A stretch of 64,000 nucleotides of DNA, from contig CP091242.1 of the NCBI GenBank assembly GCA_027627705.1, forward strand, positions 670,076 through 734,075, written 5' to 3'. This DNA is from Hyphomonadaceae bacterium BL14 (lineage in GTDB: Bacteria > Pseudomonadota > Alphaproteobacteria > Caulobacterales > Maricaulaceae). This document shows positions 8,454 to 17,118 of this stretch, in pieces; position 1 is the stretch's first letter, and each line of letters opens with the position of its first letter. The notes under the pieces were generated by a model. That model worked only from the letters and a program-made list of their open reading frames with translations. It was not told the DNA's origin and made no database searches. The position numbers and the translations under genes were made by a program.

Positions 8454-8915
8454 ATGAACACCGCCGATCGTGACCATGCCATCGGGTTGAGCCAGGCGGC
8501 CCTGCGGGCTGCCCATGTCAATCCGGACACCGGGCTTGCAACCGATTATCTCAATCACTTCAATGAAGTGGCGATGCTTCTTGAGATGTTGCCCGATATG
8601 CCGGACTGCGTGGATGACGTCCTGGCCTGGACGCCGCGCGGCTATGACACGCATTTTGAGGCCACCGGCCACAGTCACCGCGCCGTGGTGATCGCGGCCT
8701 GGCGCGCAGCGCCAGAGACGGTGCGCGATCAGCTCGATGCCCTGATTGCTGCAATTGATCACACCATTGCCGGGCTGCAAGCCAGGGTCCGCTCGGGCGA
8801 TGCCTGCGGTGCGGCTGAGGGTGCGCGTCTTGAGCTGGCCCCCTTGCTGGCGTCGGCGCGCGGGCTGGTCAATGGCGATCCGACGGCGCAGACCGTCCCG
8901 GATACCCTGTTCTGA
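8454..8915 (+). CDS. Conserved hypothetical protein
   Basis: 153 residues, soluble, acidic and mostly helical by composition, with no signal peptide or membrane segment. I do not recognise a family. Notable segments are TGLATDYLNHFNEVAMLLEM (early) and LAWTPRGYDTHFEATGH (middle). The ATG at 8454 follows GGGGA by about 6 bases; the frame is open to 8370, but that runs into the preceding terminator. Coding-type third-position GC and a RidA gene starting 27 bases downstream suggest a real, co-transcribed gene. Confidence 0.7.
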   Translation: MNTADRDHAIGLSQAALRAAHVNPDTGLATDYLNHFNEVAMLLEMLPDMPDCVDDVLAWTPRGYDTHFEATGHSHRAVVIAAWRAAPETVRDQLDALIAAIDHTIAGLQARVRSGDACGAAEGARLELAPLLASARGLVNGDPTAQTVPDTLF

Positions 8916-8942
8916 CGCCCTGATCTTGAAGGAGCCCGCGCC

Positions 8943-9341
8943 ATGACCTCCGGCCGGCAACGCATCAGTTCCGGTGCCCCCTGGGAAGACCGGGTCGGCT
9001 ATCGCCGCGCGGTCAGGGTGGGCAACCTGGTCTGGGTCTCAGGGACCGTCGCTGTGGACCCGCAGGGCGACCCGTTTGCGCCAGGCGATGCGGGGGCTCA
9101 GGCCGCGCGGTGCCTTGAGATCATCGTGGCGGCGCTCGAGCAGGCTGGCGCACGCCCGGAACATGTTGTTCGCACCCGCATGTTTGTCACCGATATGGCA
9201 CCTGAGACCCAGGCGGCCGTGGGCGCGGCGCACCGGTCCGTGTTCGCGGACTGCCCGCCCGCCAGCACCATGGTAGGCGTCACCGCGCTGGCGGCACCGG
9301 AGTTTGTGGTCGAGATTGAAGCCGAGGCGGTGATCGGCTGA
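8943..9341 (+). CDS. RidA/YjgF/Rid-family protein
   Basis: 132 residues, the normal size for the trimeric Rid family, whose members hydrolyse reactive enamine/imine intermediates released by PLP enzymes. Family marks are GNLVWVSGTVAVDPQGDP near the N-terminus, a conserved arginine in VVRTRMFVTDM (about residues 79-89) and the C-terminal EFVVEIEAEAVI strand. GAAGGAG lies just upstream of the ATG. Which Rid subgroup it belongs to is not determinable by eye. Confidence 0.9.
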   Translation: MTSGRQRISSGAPWEDRVGYRRAVRVGNLVWVSGTVAVDPQGDPFAPGDAGAQAARCLEIIVAALEQAGARPEHVVRTRMFVTDMAPETQAAVGAAHRSVFADCPPASTMVGVTALAAPEFVVEIEAEAVIG

Positions 9342-9348
9342 CGCGCAC

Positions 9349-10743
9349 TCACCGCGCCGTCTGATCCGCGTTGCGCCGTGTGCCGGTGATCAGGGCCGCC
9401 ACCCCGTAAGCGGCCAGCGCGGCCAGGATCGAGCCCAGAAACGCACCGGGCAGATCAAAAATCCAGCCGCCCAGCGCCATGGCGGTCAGCCCGCCCGCCA
9501 AAGCGGCCAGTGCGCTCCACTCGTCGCCGAACCGGCTGTGAAGTCCGATCAGCAGCGCGACCAGCAAGCCGGCCGAGCCGAGCGAGGAGGCGATCTCCAC
9601 CAGCCCGTAAATCGTCTCGCCGCGCGTGGCCACCACATAGGCGGCAATGCCCGCTGCGACCGTGAGAACCCGCGCCGCGATCAGGGTTTCGCGTTGGCCG
9701 GCGGCGGGGCGGGCGCGCTTGTAGAGGTTTTCAGTGGTCAGGGCGGCCACCGCCAGCAGGGCTGAATCAACCGTCGACAGCACGGCTGAAAACAGCGCGC
9801 CGGCGAAGACCACAAAAAGGGCGGTGGGCAACAGCTCGGCCGCCAGTGCGGGCAGGAAAAGATCGCCATTGGAGGCGTCAAACCCCGCGCCCGGCCCGAT
9901 CAGGCCGAACGCCAGCGGGAAGAAACCCACCACCAGATACAGACCGCCCGCTATCAGTCCGCCCCGTATGGCGATCTTCGCGCTCCTGGACCCGAGAAAA
10001 CGCGAGATCAGTTCCTGCGCCACGATGGAGCCCAGTATGGGAATGGCGAACGCGTCCAGACGCGCCAGCCAGCTCTCGCCCGGTGCGATCAGGACCAGTT
10101 GTTCGGGGCGGATCTGCGCCAGCGCCATGGCCGGTCCGCCTGCGTGATCGACCAGCGCGATCAATAGAATAACGAGCCCGGCCAGCACCACCCCGCTCTG
10201 AACAATATCGGTCACCACCGAGGCCAACAGCCCGCCAATCAGTGTGTAGGCCGTCACCAGCACGGTCACCGCCAGCAGCGTCGTGCCCACCGGCAGGCCC
10301 GCGACGGTGGATACCAGAGCGGCCAGCGCCAGGAGCTGGGCGGCCGCCCAGACGATGGAGGTGGGGATGGACACGCAGGCCGCGGCGATTTCCGCGCGTC
10401 CGCCAAACTGGTCCCGGAAGAAGTCTGCCAGCGTTATATAGCCCTTCGCCCGCATCGCCCCGGCCACAAGAAGGGCGGCCAGGATCAGGCAGATGGCGTA
10501 GCCGAAGGGCTCGGCCCGGGCCCCGGCGATGCCCTCCTGGGCAATGGTGGCGCTGGCACCCATCACCGTCTCGCCGCCAAACCAGGTGGCGAACACGGAA
10601 ATCCCCACGGCGAACATGCCCAGGCGCCGTCCGGCGACCAGATAGTCCACATCACCGGCAATCTTGCGCGACGCCCACACGGCAATGCTCAGCTGGACGA
10701 GCACATAGGCGGCCAGGGCGGCGATCATCCAGGACAAGGGCAA
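9349..10743 (-). CDS. Sodium:solute symporter (SSF) family transporter
   Basis: 464 residues with about 13 membrane helices. The N-terminal SRKIAGDVDYLVAGRRLGMF loop, ATWFGGETVMGAS and the TAYTLIGGLLASVVTDIVQ helix are typical of SSF carriers (Na+-coupled uptake of amino acids, pantothenate, solutes). The helix-8 region FSAVLSTVDSALLAVAAL has the serine residues that bind sodium in this family. The substrate is not predictable. It converges with ridA and lies downstream of, and on the same strand as, the aidB-like gene. Confidence 0.9.
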   Translation of the reverse strand: MPLSWMIAALAAYVLVQLSIAVWASRKIAGDVDYLVAGRRLGMFAVGISVFATWFGGETVMGASATIAQEGIAGARAEPFGYAICLILAALLVAGAMRAKGYITLADFFRDQFGGRAEIAAACVSIPTSIVWAAAQLLALAALVSTVAGLPVGTTLLAVTVLVTAYTLIGGLLASVVTDIVQSGVVLAGLVILLIALVDHAGGPAMALAQIRPEQLVLIAPGESWLARLDAFAIPILGSIVAQELISRFLGSRSAKIAIRGGLIAGGLYLVVGFFPLAFGLIGPGAGFDASNGDLFLPALAAELLPTALFVVFAGALFSAVLSTVDSALLAVAALTTENLYKRARPAAGQRETLIAARVLTVAAGIAAYVVATRGETIYGLVEIASSLGSAGLLVALLIGLHSRFGDEWSALAALAGGLTAMALGGWIFDLPGAFLGSILAALAAYGVAALITGTRRNADQTAR

Positions 10744-10770
10744 GCTCCGGCCAGAATCAAGGGCATCAGT

Positions 10771-12438
10771 CTAAGACCGCAGACGCGCCCGGCTGACAAG
10801 CCATTCGATATCCATGGGTGCCTCGCCAGCGCCCAGCGTGGTCGTAGTCTCGGCGATGCGTCTGCCCAGATAGGCCTCCAGCACCGGGTCCAGCCCGGCG
10901 CGCTGCAGCGCGGCGGCGGTGAGAAGCGTGGCGGACAGTTCGGCAAAGCGGCGCGCGCGCGCCTCGCTCAATCCCCCTGTCATCATCGCACGCAGGGCTT
11001 TCAGCCGCGCATCCAGCACCGGGTGCAGACCGGCCAGCGGGGCCAGCTCTGCGTCCAGCGCCTCACGCGCGGCGGCGTCGCGGCTCAGGGCGCGCAGCAC
11101 GTCCAGCGCGATCACATTGCCCGAGCCTTCCCATATGGCGTTGAGCGGGCTCTGGCGGAACATGCGGGGCAGGGGGTGCTCCTCCACATAGCCCGCGCCG
11201 CCATGGGCCTCCATGGCCTCGTAGACCAGGTAGGGCGCGCGCTTGCAGATCCAGTATTTGGCGATGGGCGTGGCGATGCGGGCAAACGCGGCCTGCGCCG
11301 GGTCCGATGCGGCCCGGTCAAAGCTCTCGGCGACCCGGAAGGCCAGGGCGAGCGCGGCTTCGGCCTCCAGAGCCAGCTCGCCGAGCACTTCGCGCATCAG
11401 CGGCTGGTCGATCAGGCGGCGCTGAAACGCGCTGCGCCGGTCGGCATGCCAGATGGCGTGGGCGCTGACCGTGCGGATCAGGCCGGCCGAGCCGGCCAGG
11501 CAATCAAGACGCGTATGGTTGACCATCTCGATGATGGTGCGCACGCCGCGTCCCGGTTCGCCCACGCGCCGTGCCCAGGCCTGTTTGTACTCAATCTCGG
11601 AGGAGGCGTTGGAGCGGTCGCCCAGCTTGTCTTTCAGGCGCTGGATTTCGATGGCGTTGCGCGTGCCGTCCGGCCGCCAGCGCGGCACCAGAAAACAGCT
11701 CAGCGCCGCCCCGTCCCCGCCCGCGTCCCCGCCTTCATAGGCGAGGGTCAGGAACCCGTCGCTCATGGGTGCCGAGCAGAACCACTTATGCCCGGTCAGC
11801 AGGGCCGCATCGCCGCCATCAATGGGCTGGGCGCGTGTCGTGTTGGCGCGCACATCCGATCCGCCCTGCTTCTCGGTCATGGCCATGCCGATCGTCAGGC
11901 CGGTCTTGTGCTCCATGGGCAGGAAGCGCGGGTCGTAGACGCCGCTGGTCGCGCCCGCGATCCAGTCACCGGCCCAGCCGGCGTGACGCAGGGCCGGCAC
12001 GCAGGCATAGGTCATGGACATGGGACAGCATACGCCGGAATCGGCGTGTCCCATCAGGATCAGCAATCCGGCATGCAGGGCGTGGCCAGCCTGATCGGTT
12101 TTCCAAGCCGCCGCCGAAACGCCGGACTTGAGCCCCAGCGCCATCAGTTCGTGATAGGCGGGGTGAAACTCCAGCTCATCCACACGCTGACCAAAGCGGT
12201 CGAAGGGTTTGAATTTGGGGGGATTTTCATTGGCGAGCCGGCCCTGCTCCTGGACGGTCTGGCTGCCCGCCGCCGCGCCCAGCGCCGACAGGCTGGCAGC
12301 GTGAATGCCTGCGCCGGCCCGGCTCAGCGCCTGGTTCAGCATGATATCGTCATCATGCCAGTTCACGCCGGTCAGCGGCGCTGACTGGTTGAAGACGGAA
12401 TGGGTGGCAAGCTCGGTGCGGGGCGCGTGATGGGTCAT
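10771..12438 (-). CDS. aidB: AidB-like acyl-CoA dehydrogenase
   Basis: 555 residues, close to the size of E. coli AidB (a FAD protein of the adaptive response to alkylation). Diagnostic blocks are HSVFNQSAPLTGVNW-like N-terminus, HADSGVCCPMSMTYA, MAMTEKQGGSDVRANTT, KWFCSAPMSDGFL, LGDRSNASSEIEY and the C-terminal EAMEAHGGAGYVEEHPLPRM and IWEGSGNVIALDVLRAL. The ATG at 12438 begins the conserved N-terminus. The gene is divergent from the GIN-domain gene across 156 bases. Membership of the AidB subfamily is clear; a DNA-repair role is family knowledge and untested here. Confidence 0.92.
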   Translation of the reverse strand: MTHHAPRTELATHSVFNQSAPLTGVNWHDDDIMLNQALSRAGAGIHAASLSALGAAAGSQTVQEQGRLANENPPKFKPFDRFGQRVDELEFHPAYHELMALGLKSGVSAAAWKTDQAGHALHAGLLILMGHADSGVCCPMSMTYACVPALRHAGWAGDWIAGATSGVYDPRFLPMEHKTGLTIGMAMTEKQGGSDVRANTTRAQPIDGGDAALLTGHKWFCSAPMSDGFLTLAYEGGDAGGDGAALSCFLVPRWRPDGTRNAIEIQRLKDKLGDRSNASSEIEYKQAWARRVGEPGRGVRTIIEMVNHTRLDCLAGSAGLIRTVSAHAIWHADRRSAFQRRLIDQPLMREVLGELALEAEAALALAFRVAESFDRAASDPAQAAFARIATPIAKYWICKRAPYLVYEAMEAHGGAGYVEEHPLPRMFRQSPLNAIWEGSGNVIALDVLRALSRDAAAREALDAELAPLAGLHPVLDARLKALRAMMTGGLSEARARRFAELSATLLTAAALQRAGLDPVLEAYLGRRIAETTTTLGAGEAPMDIEWLVSRARLRS

Positions 12439-12594
12439 GGGCGACACAAAAGCGCGCGAGGACGTGTCTGTCGATAGGCGAGACGCGCCCTCCATGACCG
12501 GAAATTCACACCCGCTCCCGCATCCATATGGCATCGTGCGCGCATCATAAGGGTGACAGGCGCGCTGATCGCGGCGCGCGCAAGGGAGGTTTCC

Positions 12595-13599
12595 ATGATC
12601 AGGGTTTGCACAGCAGGACTGGCTTTGTTGATGACGGGTGCTGCGCCCGGCGCGTTTGCGCAGGAGGGCCAGGCGTTCGATGCGGACACGGTCCAGATCA
12701 TCAATTTCATTGGCCGCATCGAGATCCGCGAAGGCGGCGAGTCCATCGTTGTCGAAGCGCGTCCGGGCGCGGGCGGGGACGCGGCGGCCCAGCTACAACT
12801 CACGGGCGGCGTGGTGGCTATTGATGGCGGGCAGACCGTGTCGCGCGTCAATTGCCGGCGCCGCGATGGCGAGGCCTGGCTGGGCGGCGGCGGCGGCTGG
12901 TTCGGTTTCGGCGGCGGCACCGCCCGGCCGCTCAGCGATTACCCGTCGCTGGTCATCACCGCCCCGGCCTCGCTGGGTCTGGTGATCCGCGACAGTATTT
13001 TCGAAGGCGAGGCGGGCACCCTGGGCGAGGCCGACCTGGCCGTGCGCAGCTGTGGCCACTTCACGGCAGGCGACGTGTCGGGTGCGCTCACCGCCGCCAT
13101 GTCCGGATCCGGCGCGCTGACTGCAGGTACCGTGGGCGCGGACGCGGATATCGCCCTGTCCGGTGCGGGCCGGGTCATGACAGGTGATATCGGCGGCGGT
13201 CTGGACGCGCGCGTGTCCGGGTCGGGCGATATCCGTACGGGTGATGTGGCAGGCGGCGTGCGGGCGATCGTGTCCGGCTCGGGCAGCCTGACCGCCGGAT
13301 CGGTGGGCGTGCTCAATGCCGTGGTGTCCGGCTCCGGTTCGGTGCGTACCGGCGAACAGACCGGGGCCATGTCCGCGCGGATTTCCGGTTCCGGCTCCGT
13401 GCGGGTGGAATCCGGCCGGGCGCAGCCCTTCAGCGCGGCGGTGTCAGGCTCCGGCTCGGTGCGCCATGGCGGCGAGGCGGTGGATGTCGACGTTGCGATT
13501 TCCGGCTCGGGCGGCGTGCGCGCCGAGCGCTTCAGCGGCGAGATCCGCTGGCGCGGGCGCGGCGCTCCGGCGTCCAGCAGCTCTAGCGCTTCGGATTGA
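12595..13599 (+). CDS. Exported GIN/DUF2807 beta-helical protein with SGSG repeats
   Basis: 334 residues. A signal peptide (about 1-22, ending GAFA) precedes an N-terminal beta-rich domain and a glycine patch (GGGGGWFGFGGG, about 98-109). From about residue 175 there is a run of imperfect 18-20-residue repeats, each with a (V/I)SGSG turn followed by a short (S/D)(V/I)RTG strand. This is the GIN/DUF2807 pattern, which folds as a parallel beta-helix. GGGAGG lies 6 bases before the ATG. The 3' end overlaps the convergent rlmB gene by 17 bases. Function unknown; probably periplasmic or surface-associated. Confidence 0.82.
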   Translation: MIRVCTAGLALLMTGAAPGAFAQEGQAFDADTVQIINFIGRIEIREGGESIVVEARPGAGGDAAAQLQLTGGVVAIDGGQTVSRVNCRRRDGEAWLGGGGGWFGFGGGTARPLSDYPSLVITAPASLGLVIRDSIFEGEAGTLGEADLAVRSCGHFTAGDVSGALTAAMSGSGALTAGTVGADADIALSGAGRVMTGDIGGGLDARVSGSGDIRTGDVAGGVRAIVSGSGSLTAGSVGVLNAVVSGSGSVRTGEQTGAMSARISGSGSVRVESGRAQPFSAAVSGSGSVRHGGEAVDVDVAISGSGGVRAERFSGEIRWRGRGAPASSSSSASD

Positions 13600-14383
13600 T
13601 CCTCGGGTCGTGGCGGGAGGCCTCGTAAAGGGCCACCGCCGCGGCCGCCGAGACATTCAGGCTTTCCGCTTTGGGTCCCATGGGGATGCGCGCCAGCGCG
13701 TCGCAGCTGTCGGCCACGCGCGGCCGCATTCCCGTGCCCTCCGCGCCCATGACGATCACCAGGCCCGGCCCGGCATTGGCGGCGATCAGATCGCCCAGGG
13801 ATGCCTCGGCCTCGCCCGCCAGACCGATCACGAACCGGCCCGACTTGCGCAAGCTGAGCAGGGTGTCGGCGATATTGGTCACCTGCACATGGCCGATCGC
13901 TTCCGCGCAGCCCACCGCCGCCTTGCACAGCGCGCCGAACAGAGGCGGCGACTTGCGGTCCTGGGTGATGACGGCGCGCGCACCGAAGGCGGCGGCGGAG
14001 CGGAAGATCGCGCCGGCGTTCTGCGGGTCTGTGATCTGGTCGAGCACCACCAACAGGCCATGGGTGGGTTCGGCCACCGCCTGCAGCAATTCGGGCTCCA
14101 GTGCGCCAGCTTTCAGGGCAAAACCCTGATGCACCGCGCCGGCGGGCAGCTTGGCGTCCAGCTCGCCGGGCATTTCGATTCGCGCATACGCGCGGTCAGC
14201 CTCGGTGAGGTCATTGGAGGCGTTGCGCGTGACATGCAGCGAGATGCGTCTGCGGCGCTTGTTGGCGAGCGCAGCCAGCACCGCATGACGGCCCCAGATC
14301 CAGCCCTCATCGGGGTTTTCACGCAGGCCTGAACCGCGCGCTGCAACGGGCTTGCGGGGCGTATTGCGCCGTGTAGGGGTCAT
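13583..14383 (-). CDS. rlmB: TrmH/SpoU-family RNA 2'-O-methyltransferase (RlmB-like)
   Basis: 266 residues. A basic N-terminal tail is followed by the SpoU substrate-binding domain (GRHAVLAALANKRRR, about residues 31-45) and the SPOUT methyltransferase domain. The latter carries the three trefoil-knot motifs DQITDPQNAGAIFRSAAAFG, VMGAEGTGMRP and IPMGPKAESLNVSAAAAVAL, the last two forming the SAM pocket. RlmB methylates a 23S rRNA guanosine. Assignment to RlmB rather than another SpoU enzyme is by overall length and N-domain. It overlaps the GIN gene tail to tail. Confidence 0.9.
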   Translation of the reverse strand: MTPTRRNTPRKPVAARGSGLRENPDEGWIWGRHAVLAALANKRRRRISLHVTRNASNDLTEADRAYARIEMPGELDAKLPAGAVHQGFALKAGALEPELLQAVAEPTHGLLVVLDQITDPQNAGAIFRSAAAFGARAVITQDRKSPPLFGALCKAAVGCAEAIGHVQVTNIADTLLSLRKSGRFVIGLAGEAEASLGDLIAANAGPGLVIVMGAEGTGMRPRVADSCDALARIPMGPKAESLNVSAAAAVALYEASRHDPRINPKR

Positions 14384-14528
14384 GACTATAGTCCGCGCTC
14401 CAAATCGAGGAGCCGCCTCGTTAAAGCGCCTTGCGCTTCAGTGCAATGACGCTTGAACGGGGTTGTTTTTTGAATTGGCCCGGCGACCCGGCTCCGGCCG
14501 GTCAGCACCGCAAGGCTTGCGGACCCTT

Positions 14529-14614
14529 GGAGGGGTGGGAGAGTGGTTAAATCCAGCAGACTGTAAATCTGCCCGTTTCGGCGTACGTTGGTTCGAATCC
14601 AACCCCCTCCACCA
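14529..14614 (+). tRNA. tRNA-Tyr (GTA anticodon)
   Basis: 86 nt with encoded CCA. Acceptor GGAGGGG pairs with CCCCTCC. The anticodon loop is CTGTAAA in the GCAGACTGTAAATCTGC arm. The long variable arm expected of a class II tRNA-Tyr is present, and the T-arm is GGTTCGAATCC. Confidence 0.97.
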
Positions 14615-14774
14615 TTCGCAGCCGGTCTGCCGCAGGCAGAGAAATCGATCCGGTGGATCGATTTCAGACGTAGAATGCCCCGGCAGGGGCCTTCGCTCGC
14701 TGACGCGAGCTTCGGCTGGGCAAGCCCGCACCTCGCATTCGAGCTAAGGATGTCGCGCCGAAGCCGCAGGCGAA

Positions 14775-15248
14775 CTAGGGTAGCGTCCAATGCAGTTTTA
14801 TACCCCAACTTTCCGCTACGGCGCGCTCGTCAACAACAGGTATGCCGTAGTTTTTGGGTCGCCATTTTTCGCCATTGAAGTTCTTCCATTCTCTCTGCTG
14901 CTCGGCCCAATGATGTAGTTCCGTTTCACAGGCCAGCCTAAGCGCATCGTCATGCAAGCGGGGGTCGGTTGAAAGAGCAAATGTCTCTAATCCTATGTCG
15001 CCCCAGTCTTTTGCATGATTGGCATAAGGGCCAACGCGCCCGGATCGGCTTCCAGTCCCGTTTTTCATGCTTCGCATCCAGCTCGCATGAGACCTATGTC
15101 GCCCCCAGATATTTTTCGAAATTCCAATCCGAATAGAGCGAACTGGCCAAATAATTTCGCAATAGATCCCACATTCTCGCGGAAGAGCCCCGCTTGGGCT
15201 CGCTCCTTCGATCCAATCCATGTTGAATTCAATTCCGTGGATGTGCAT
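14775..15248 (-). CDS. GIY-YIG-like protein in an AT-richer islet beside tRNA-Tyr
   Basis: 157 residues. Residues about 26-60 read CGIYCEII...IRIGISKN...GRHRSH, which matches the GIY-YIG nuclease fold: a GIY strand, then (Y/R)IG, then a helix with a conserved Arg. A later ACETELHHWAE segment offers the expected catalytic Glu. The second motif tyrosine is replaced by Arg (RIG), so activity is uncertain. The ATG at 15248 has GGAG 5 bases upstream. Base composition is clearly lower in GC than its neighbours and the gene lies just downstream of a tRNA, so horizontal acquisition is likely. Fold call by eye only. Confidence 0.6.
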   Translation of the reverse strand: MHIHGIEFNMDWIEGASPSGALPRECGIYCEIIWPVRSIRIGISKNIWGRHRSHASWMRSMKNGTGSRSGRVGPYANHAKDWGDIGLETFALSTDPRLHDDALRLACETELHHWAEQQREWKNFNGEKWRPKNYGIPVVDERAVAESWGIKLHWTLP

Positions 15249-15295
15249 TTCAGCTCCAAAGGCAAACCGTTGGTGAGTTCGTGAACTTCGCCAAT

Positions 15296-16204
15296 TCAGA
15301 CCATCAACGCCAGCGCCGTCACCAGGGGCAGGGTGATCGCGCTCGTCAGGACGGTGAGGGTGATCATGCCCGCCACCAGGCCCGGTTCAGCCTTGAAGTC
15401 GGCGGCGAAGGCGTAGGTGACGGCGGCGGCGGGCGCGCCACCGGCGAGCGCCAGCAGGGCGGCTTCCTCGCCGCGCAGTCCGAAGCCCAGCGCCAGCGCC
15501 AGATAGATTGCGGGCGAGATGAGGCTGCGCAGCAGCGCGGCGGCGGCCAGCGCACGCAGACGGCCCTTGAGCGCGGCGAAATCGAGGCCAGCACCCATGG
15601 CCAGCAGGATCACGGCCATGGACCCCGCCGCCGTCATCTCCAGCGGGGTGAGCAAGGCGGGAAGGCGGGCCAGACCGGCGAGATTGGCCGCGACCCCCGC
15701 CACGCAGGCGATCAGCACGGGGTCGCGCACGATGCGGATCAAGGCCGCGCGCGGGCCCGCCCCCTGGCTGATGGCGAACCCGGCTACGGCTGCGCCTGCG
15801 CCCAGCAGCACGCCGGGCAGGACGACCGCCGCGCCGGCGGTCTCCGGTCCGAACAGGCGCTGGGCCAGCGCCATGGTCAGCACCAGGTTCCACAACGCCG
15901 CCACAGCGACCAGCCCGGCCGTTTCGGGCGCTTTCAGCTTGAGCAATCGTCCGGCAGCCAGACCCAGCGCAATCATGATCAGCGAGCCCAGCGAGGACGC
16001 CAGCACCAGCGTGCCGGCATTCCCTGCGCCAAACTCGGCCCGCGCGATCAGCACGAACAGGAAGGAGGGCAGAAGGACCCGGTGATTGAGCGCGTTGACC
16101 CCGCCCCATAGCGGCCGCCCCATCAGCCCGCTGGCGCGTACGAACCAGCCCAGCACGATCATCGCAAACACCGGCGCGAAGGCAGAGGCGATCATCAGGC
16201 TCAT
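15296..16204 (-). CDS. AEC-family transporter (second of tandem pair)
   Basis: 302 residues with about 10 membrane helices. The N-terminal half has APVFAMIVLGWFVRASG and a later RVLLPSFLFVLIA helix, and the C-terminal half has LLAMGAGLDFAALKGRLRA, all typical of the auxin-efflux-carrier/MdcF family of organic-acid and amino-acid transporters. Its ATG overlaps the stop of the upstream paralogue by 4 bases. Both copies share the VFGVIMLGW/VFAMIVLGW and GAGLDFxAL features, so the pair probably arose by tandem duplication, and the two may pair as a heteromer (inference). Confidence 0.87.
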   Translation of the reverse strand: MSLMIASAFAPVFAMIVLGWFVRASGLMGRPLWGGVNALNHRVLLPSFLFVLIARAEFGAGNAGTLVLASSLGSLIMIALGLAAGRLLKLKAPETAGLVAVAALWNLVLTMALAQRLFGPETAGAAVVLPGVLLGAGAAVAGFAISQGAGPRAALIRIVRDPVLIACVAGVAANLAGLARLPALLTPLEMTAAGSMAVILLAMGAGLDFAALKGRLRALAAAALLRSLISPAIYLALALGFGLRGEEAALLALAGGAPAAAVTYAFAADFKAEPGLVAGMITLTVLTSAITLPLVTALALMV

Positions 16205-17118
16205 CCGCCCGCCGCCCAGACCCAGAACGGCATGGCGATGAAGGCCAGCAGCGTTGTCGCGGTCACATGGCCGGCCATCAGGCGCGCATCCCCGCCCATT
16301 TCACTGGCCAGCACGTAGGAGGCGGCTGCGCCTGGCGTCGCCCCCACGGCCACCAGCACGGCGAGGGCCACACCCTCCACCCCGAACGCCAGGCCCAGCG
16401 CATAAAAGGCCAGCGGGGCCACAATCAGTTTCAGCGCCACCGCCAGCGTCAAAATGCCCGGCTGCGCGCGCAGGGCCGAGAAATCGAGGCCGGCGCCGAT
16501 AGTCAGCAGGATCAACGGCAGCGCCGCGCGCCCGACCAGCGCGGCGGTGTCGGCGATGGGGCCGGTCTGGAACACGCCGGACAGATTGGCGGCCAGGCCA
16601 GCCAGACACCCCAGAATCAATGGATTGGCCGCGATGCGACGGGCCACGCGGGCGAAATCCGGCGGCTCGTCATGGGCACCCCAGATCGACAGCACCGCCA
16701 CGCACATCACATTGATCAGCGGCACGGTGGGCGCAAACACCAGGGCCGCCAGTGCCGCGCCCTCCGCCCCGAAAGCGGGGGCGGCCAGCGCCAGCAGGAC
16801 AAATCCGTTCCAGCGCACGCCGCCCTGGAACAGGCTGGTGAAGGCCGGGCCGTCATGGATCACCGGCTTGAAGGCCATGGAGACGATCGCCATCACCACA
16901 AAGCCCAGCGTCACCGCAATCAGGAAGGGCCCTGCGGGCAGGCCGTCATAGTCTGCGGTGGCGATGGTGCTGAACAGGAGGGCGGGCAAAAGCGCCTGGT
17001 AGCCCAGCCTGTTGATCCCGCCCCACAATTCGGCGCGCACCAGATTCGACCGGCGCAAGGCCCAGCCCAGCATGATCACACCAAAGACCGGGATCAGCGC
17101 CGCGGTCAGCGCGTTCAC
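16201..17118 (-). CDS. AEC-family transporter (first of tandem pair)
   Basis: 305 residues with about 10 membrane helices. Visible marks are PVFGVIMLGWALRRSNLV, NRLGYQALLPALLFSTIA and LLTIGAGLDFSALRAQPG. The start is GTG at 17118, overlapping the ruvX stop by 4 bases (GTGA), and its stop overlaps the next AEC gene. It is therefore in a three-gene operon ruvX-AEC-AEC. The substrate is unknown; the family moves malonate, malate, auxins or amino acids in different organisms. Confidence 0.87.
   Translation of the reverse strand: MNALTAALIPVFGVIMLGWALRRSNLVRAELWGGINRLGYQALLPALLFSTIATADYDGLPAGPFLIAVTLGFVVMAIVSMAFKPVIHDGPAFTSLFQGGVRWNGFVLLALAAPAFGAEGAALAALVFAPTVPLINVMCVAVLSIWGAHDEPPDFARVARRIAANPLILGCLAGLAANLSGVFQTGPIADTAALVGRAALPLILLTIGAGLDFSALRAQPGILTLAVALKLIVAPLAFYALGLAFGVEGVALAVLVAVGATPGAAASYVLASEMGGDARLMAGHVTATTLLAFIAMPFWVWAAGG

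Noticed and set aside
13087..13560. Tandem repeats that might suggest a CRISPR array
   Set aside because: They are in-frame imperfect protein repeats (SGSG turns) of the GIN-domain gene, not direct repeats with unique spacers.
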